Source: Candidatus Hodarchaeota archaeon
Lineage (GTDB): Archaea; Asgardarchaeota; Heimdallarchaeia; Hodarchaeales; Hodarchaeaceae
Length of the DNA stretch: 64,000 bases
Direction: 5' to 3'
NCBI GenBank assembly: GCA_016840285.1
Contig: JAEOSR010000015.1
Location: 57,433-121,432 of the forward strand
The notes beneath the pieces were generated by a model. That model saw only the letters and a list, made by a program, of their open reading frames with translations. It searched no databases and had not been told where the DNA came from. Of this stretch, positions 61,450 through 64,000 are shown piece by piece (position 1 is the first letter of the stretch; every line of letters begins with the position of its first letter). The position numbers and the translations under genes were made by a program.

Positions 61450-62304
61450 TTATGATTTTTTATTCCGCTGCCTCAACGCGATCAAACCAATGAAAGAGAA
61501 TAGCAAAAATAGAATATCCCAGCCAGGTGTGACAGTTTTCGTGGGGGTAGTTGTTGTAGTAGTGGTTGTTGTAGGAACAGTCGTAGGAACTGTAGTTTCA
61601 ATTGTAAATGTAACAGAGACGTGACCAATGTTCCCAACAGAGTCATTTCCATATGCATGGAGAGTGTAGACACCATCTGTTAATGTTCGAGTCACGTCAC
61701 TAGTCCAAGTCTGATTCTGGCTGTCTACTGACTCAATGTAGTACCAAAAATGAGCAGCATTTCCCATTAAAGTTATAGTGACTGTATTAGTAGTATAATT
61801 ATGTGTAGAGGGAGATACAATTATGATGGTTGGGAGAATATTGTCAATAGTAACAGGACCAGGAGTAGTAGAAGTTCCAAATAAACCTCCCGAACTGATT
61901 GCTTCCACTTTAAGTAAATAATTCGATCCATCAAGAACACCACCTGTCTGCCAGTCGTAACTTGTCACGGTGAGATCCATAACCAGTAGATTCCATGTTA
62001 CCCCGCTATCATTGGAATAATAGAGACTGTAAGAAACGAGATATCCCCACGTATCTATTGATGACATCCAATAAATAGTAACTATCCCAGATAATAGCTC
62101 TCCACCAGATGGAAAAATAAACGCTGGACTCGTAAGATAATGAACAGACAGAGAAGATACTAAAGGATATTGATCTTGGTTATTAGCAGTCCCCTCGATC
62201 AAATAAGGTATATCAACAAGTTTGTCTGAATTTGCATCTGGGGTCGTCCAATCACTCCAATAATTATAATATATATCGTTTAACCAACGCTCTAGCTTAT
62301 GCAT
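61450..62304 (-). CDS. Surface protein: beta-helix end, Ig/Fn3-like domains, Thr-rich stalk, C-terminal anchor; 5'-truncated
   Basis: The first residues NYWSDWTTPDANSDK...VDIPY match the last coil of archaeal NosD-like parallel beta-helix proteins, so most of the helix and the signal peptide are missing. Two Ig/Fn3-like domains follow (YSLYYSNDSGVTWNLL, then FWYYIESVDSQNQTW). A stalk of threonine repeats leads to the tail PGWDILFLLFSFIGLIALRQ-RNKKS. This tail has the form of an archaeosortase-type (PGF-CTERM-like) sorting signal. Upstream the frame stays open for 15 codons with a hydrophobic FFVIFFFSYASP, without a start codon, then hits TAA. A truncation or recombination event is likely. Confidence 0.7.
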   Translation of the reverse strand: MHKLERWLNDIYYNYWSDWTTPDANSDKLVDIPYLIEGTANNQDQYPLVSSLSVHYLTSPAFIFPSGGELLSGIVTIYWMSSIDTWGYLVSYSLYYSNDSGVTWNLLVMDLTVTSYDWQTGGVLDGSNYLLKVEAISSGGLFGTSTTPGPVTIDNILPTIIIVSPSTHNYTTNTVTITLMGNAAHFWYYIESVDSQNQTWTSDVTRTLTDGVYTLHAYGNDSVGNIGHVSVTFTIETTVPTTVPTTTTTTTTTPTKTVTPGWDILFLLFSFIGLIALRQRNKKS

Positions 62305-62401
62305 AGGTGATGCATAAGAAAAAAAGAATATTACAAAAAATGTTTTTTTTTAGAGTGATTGTTTTAAAGCAGTGAAATGTCGTCCTATATTGGCTTTCAA
62401 T

Positions 62402-63226
62402 ATGCGACTTCCATCAAAATTAACTATAGCTAGTTATCCAGGTGCTAAAAACAATACGAATAAACATAAGTCTTTATTTTGTTCAGTCCCACCTAAAATC
62501 CCCTTTTTAATTGAACCATTCTGTGGATTGGCCAATTTTTTTATTAGAATTTCACCTAAAGTTGAACAAGCTTGGTTGAATGATAAAGATCCGGAAATTT
62601 TTGCATTACTCAAATGTATTCAAGATTCCGACCTTCTAAAGGAATTAAATGAATATATTAGTGTCCTTCCCCTCATTGAACGTGAAGATTATTACCAATG
62701 GAAAAAAAAAGTGTCTAGTTCACTTTTAGAGCAAGCAATAAAACAGTTAATAATTCTGAATTGTTCCCCAAATGGGGCTAGAGGAGGATATAGCTTTGAA
62801 AAAGCTCATTCCAATTGGTATGTTACTAAACCCGATAAACTAAGGTTAATTAATAAGATATTTAATCGCAAACCAGTAGAAATTACTAATTTGGACTATT
62901 CTGAAGTTTTTAAACAACAAACTACAACCGTTACCGATAAAGAACTATTTTGGTATCTCGATCCTCCTTATTATGATACAGCAAAAAAAGGTAATTTATA
63001 TGGGAAAGGGATGAATAACATAGATTGGTCTACCTTAAAATCATATCTTGGGGAATTATCCGATTTTTGGATTCTATCTAATAGGGATTCATTAACCATT
63101 CGAGAATTATTCTCAGAATTTTTTATGTATAGCTATATCACTTATTGTGATCCGAATAATACCTTTAAACGCAATACCGAATTAATAATCAGTAATTACC
63201 CTATTAAACCGAACTTTCAGCACTGA
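62402..63226 (+). CDS. D12-class DNA adenine N6-methyltransferase
   Basis: This is an N6-adenine methyltransferase of the Dam/D12 family. The opening LTIASYPGAK and motif I FLIEPFCGLANFF bind SAM, and WYLDPPYYD carries the catalytic DPPY. Between them lies the target-recognition region (NGARGGYSFEK). I start at ATG 62402 (MRLPSKLTIA); GTG 62372 would add ten residues. No restriction endonuclease or specificity gene is adjacent, so it looks like an orphan methyltransferase or one left by a mobile element. It is divergent from the truncated surface-protein gene. Confidence 0.9.
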   Translation: MRLPSKLTIASYPGAKNNTNKHKSLFCSVPPKIPFLIEPFCGLANFFIRISPKVEQAWLNDKDPEIFALLKCIQDSDLLKELNEYISVLPLIEREDYYQWKKKVSSSLLEQAIKQLIILNCSPNGARGGYSFEKAHSNWYVTKPDKLRLINKIFNRKPVEITNLDYSEVFKQQTTTVTDKELFWYLDPPYYDTAKKGNLYGKGMNNIDWSTLKSYLGELSDFWILSNRDSLTIRELFSEFFMYSYITYCDPNNTFKRNTELIISNYPIKPNFQH

Positions 63227-63270
63227 TCTTTGCTGTATTCCAGTCACATTCTGTTCTCAATTAGTGATGA

Positions 63271-63429
63271 ATGGATCAAGATCTGCTAGTCCAATTAGGA
63301 ATTAACCCATCTTTTTCATTTCTAGGGTTTCTTCATGATTCTGCCTATGAATGTGTGAACTGCAAAAGAAGAATATGTGAAAAGTGTTATGAAGAAACAC
63401 AGGGTAAATGTTTAATAATTTGTGTTTAG
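63271..63429 (+). CDS. Small zinc-module ORF, partial copy of the winged-helix/zinc protein
   Basis: A 52-residue frame reads MDQDLLVQLG...YECVNCKRRICEKCYEETQGK and ends CLIICV. It matches the second half of the zinc module in the protein at 49394 (DDDVLILG, YQCTNCFRATCETCYTE) in order and spacing. The first ligand pair is lost and the last CxxC has become CLIIC. The winged helix is missing and a TGA precedes the ATG. It is probably a decayed or partial paralogue, possibly still translated. Confidence 0.45.
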   Translation: MDQDLLVQLGINPSFSFLGFLHDSAYECVNCKRRICEKCYEETQGKCLIICV

Positions 63430-64000
63430 AGAAATCCTTACTTTCAGAAAAATAGATCTTACAATATTATAAATTTCCGTTTTGATTGATGAATTTTAGA
63501 TATTTAAGAAATAAATAATGTAGAGAATCCCAGTGGTGTCCCAACAATTTACCAAATTGAGAGACTTTTACGACATTGATTAATAGAATTTTAACAAATA
63601 TACATAGAATCACTATTTGTTATGGTAATACTTTTTTTGATAAATTACCCCATTTTTTCTTTATCTGTCCCTAGTGACGTCTACTAGCGTGTTCTCACCT
63701 GTAATGAGAGAAAATGTTAAACGGGAATAATGAAAAATATAGCTAATTTTCTCAAAGAAGCCATTAGATTCAAGATTGACTAGTTACTCAATGCTAATTA
63801 GTGGAAGGAGGGGTAAGATTGATTAAAGTTGTATAACTTAGGTTAAACGACATTCAGACTATATAAAGAAAACATAAAGATTTTCGTGAGCATAACGTTG
63901 GTTTATTAGTAATGAATTATCATTTAAACCAATGTATATTGGGGATATATAGATTGGCTTAAAGGGGTCAATTTTATCCATATTATATTTTATTGAGTAG
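63430..64000. other. 571-bp right end without recognised genes
   Basis: Only very short frames occur and none looks like a protein. The stretch is A+T-rich with T-runs near 63630 and 63650, and may hold the promoter of a gene beyond the window. No RNA gene or repeat was seen. Confidence 0.4.

Noticed and set aside
61403..61624. Plus-strand frame with long valine repeats
   Set aside because: The valine run is the complement of the threonine stalk codons of the surface-protein gene.
1..64000. tRNA genes, CRISPR arrays and complete insertion sequences
   Set aside because: No T-loop/cloverleaf pattern, regularly spaced repeats or transposase genes were found on reading the intergenic regions.

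Overview
The window reads as a piece of an A+T-rich archaeal chromosome, most likely from an Asgard archaeon of the Heimdallarchaeia side. This placement is inferred from gene content, not from a marker gene. The archaeal signs are a fused ADP-forming acyl-CoA synthetase, a RIO1-type kinase, a 4-hydroxybutyryl-CoA dehydratase, TATA-like promoters, frequent TTG/GTG starts and a recurring Shine-Dalgarno string AAGGTGA. The Asgard flavour comes from longin-like domains, PCI-like winged helices, cross-brace zinc modules and a RING-like protein. No rRNA, tRNA, CRISPR array or complete insertion sequence was seen. Genes are separated by long non-coding stretches, and several of these hold decayed gene fragments.

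Layout. 1-5.7 kb: the 3' part of a membrane histidine kinase, then a four-gene xanthine-dehydrogenase-family operon with its XdhC maturation factor. 6-9.6 kb: an SDR enzyme, two methyltransferases, a small membrane protein and a small beta-rich protein. 9.7-15.8 kb: an MFS exporter divergent from a winged-helix regulator, an unknown 600-residue protein behind a palindromic operator, and an MFS-like transporter carrying a C-terminal longin-like domain. 15.8-18.8 kb: 4-hydroxybutyryl-CoA dehydratase, a metallo-beta-lactamase-fold hydrolase and a sirtuin. 18.8-23.5 kb: an ABC importer with two different ATPases, a fused permease, a DUF47/PhoU-like partner and no binding protein. 23.8-29.6 kb: a DUF389 membrane protein, a CofD-like protein fused to a helical region and a PCI-like winged helix, an acyl-CoA dehydrogenase and a DinB protein. 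29.9-35.4 kb: an ABC ATPase with a truncated FtsX permease, a winged-helix/ferredoxin protein, and an ABC export operon with PadR and HAAS-type genes. 35.4-41.7 kb: a SagB-type nitroreductase, a run of three GNAT acetyltransferases plus a metallo-hydrolase, and RIO1 kinase. 42-47.2 kb: an OB/RING-like protein flanked by inverted-repeat-rich DNA, a frameshifted GNAT, TPR and M24 proteins, and an endonuclease IV-like protein with a tiny zinc ribbon. 47.3-57.3 kb: an ABC-2 exporter, a duplicated winged-helix/zinc protein, a CoA-transferase-GNAT fusion, ADP-forming acyl-CoA synthetase, a BioD-like protein and a PAS-only sensor. 57.7-64 kb: a stand-alone longin-like protein, an ArsR-type regulator divergent from a degenerate aldo-keto reductase, a CAAX protease interrupted by a stop, a truncated surface protein, an orphan D12 DNA methyltransferase and a partial zinc module.

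How the genes fit together. The CoA-transferase, 4-hydroxybutyryl-CoA dehydratase, acyl-CoA dehydrogenase and ADP-forming synthetase together allow conversion of 4-hydroxybutyrate-type acids through crotonyl-CoA-level intermediates to acyl-CoA, with ATP made at the last step. This is consistent with an acid-fermenting or organoheterotrophic lifestyle. Several transporters sit beside their own regulators. The most unusual content is domain architecture: MFS-longin, CofD-PCI, duplicated winged-helix/zinc modules, and two families (aldo-keto reductase and M24) that keep the fold but lose catalytic residues.
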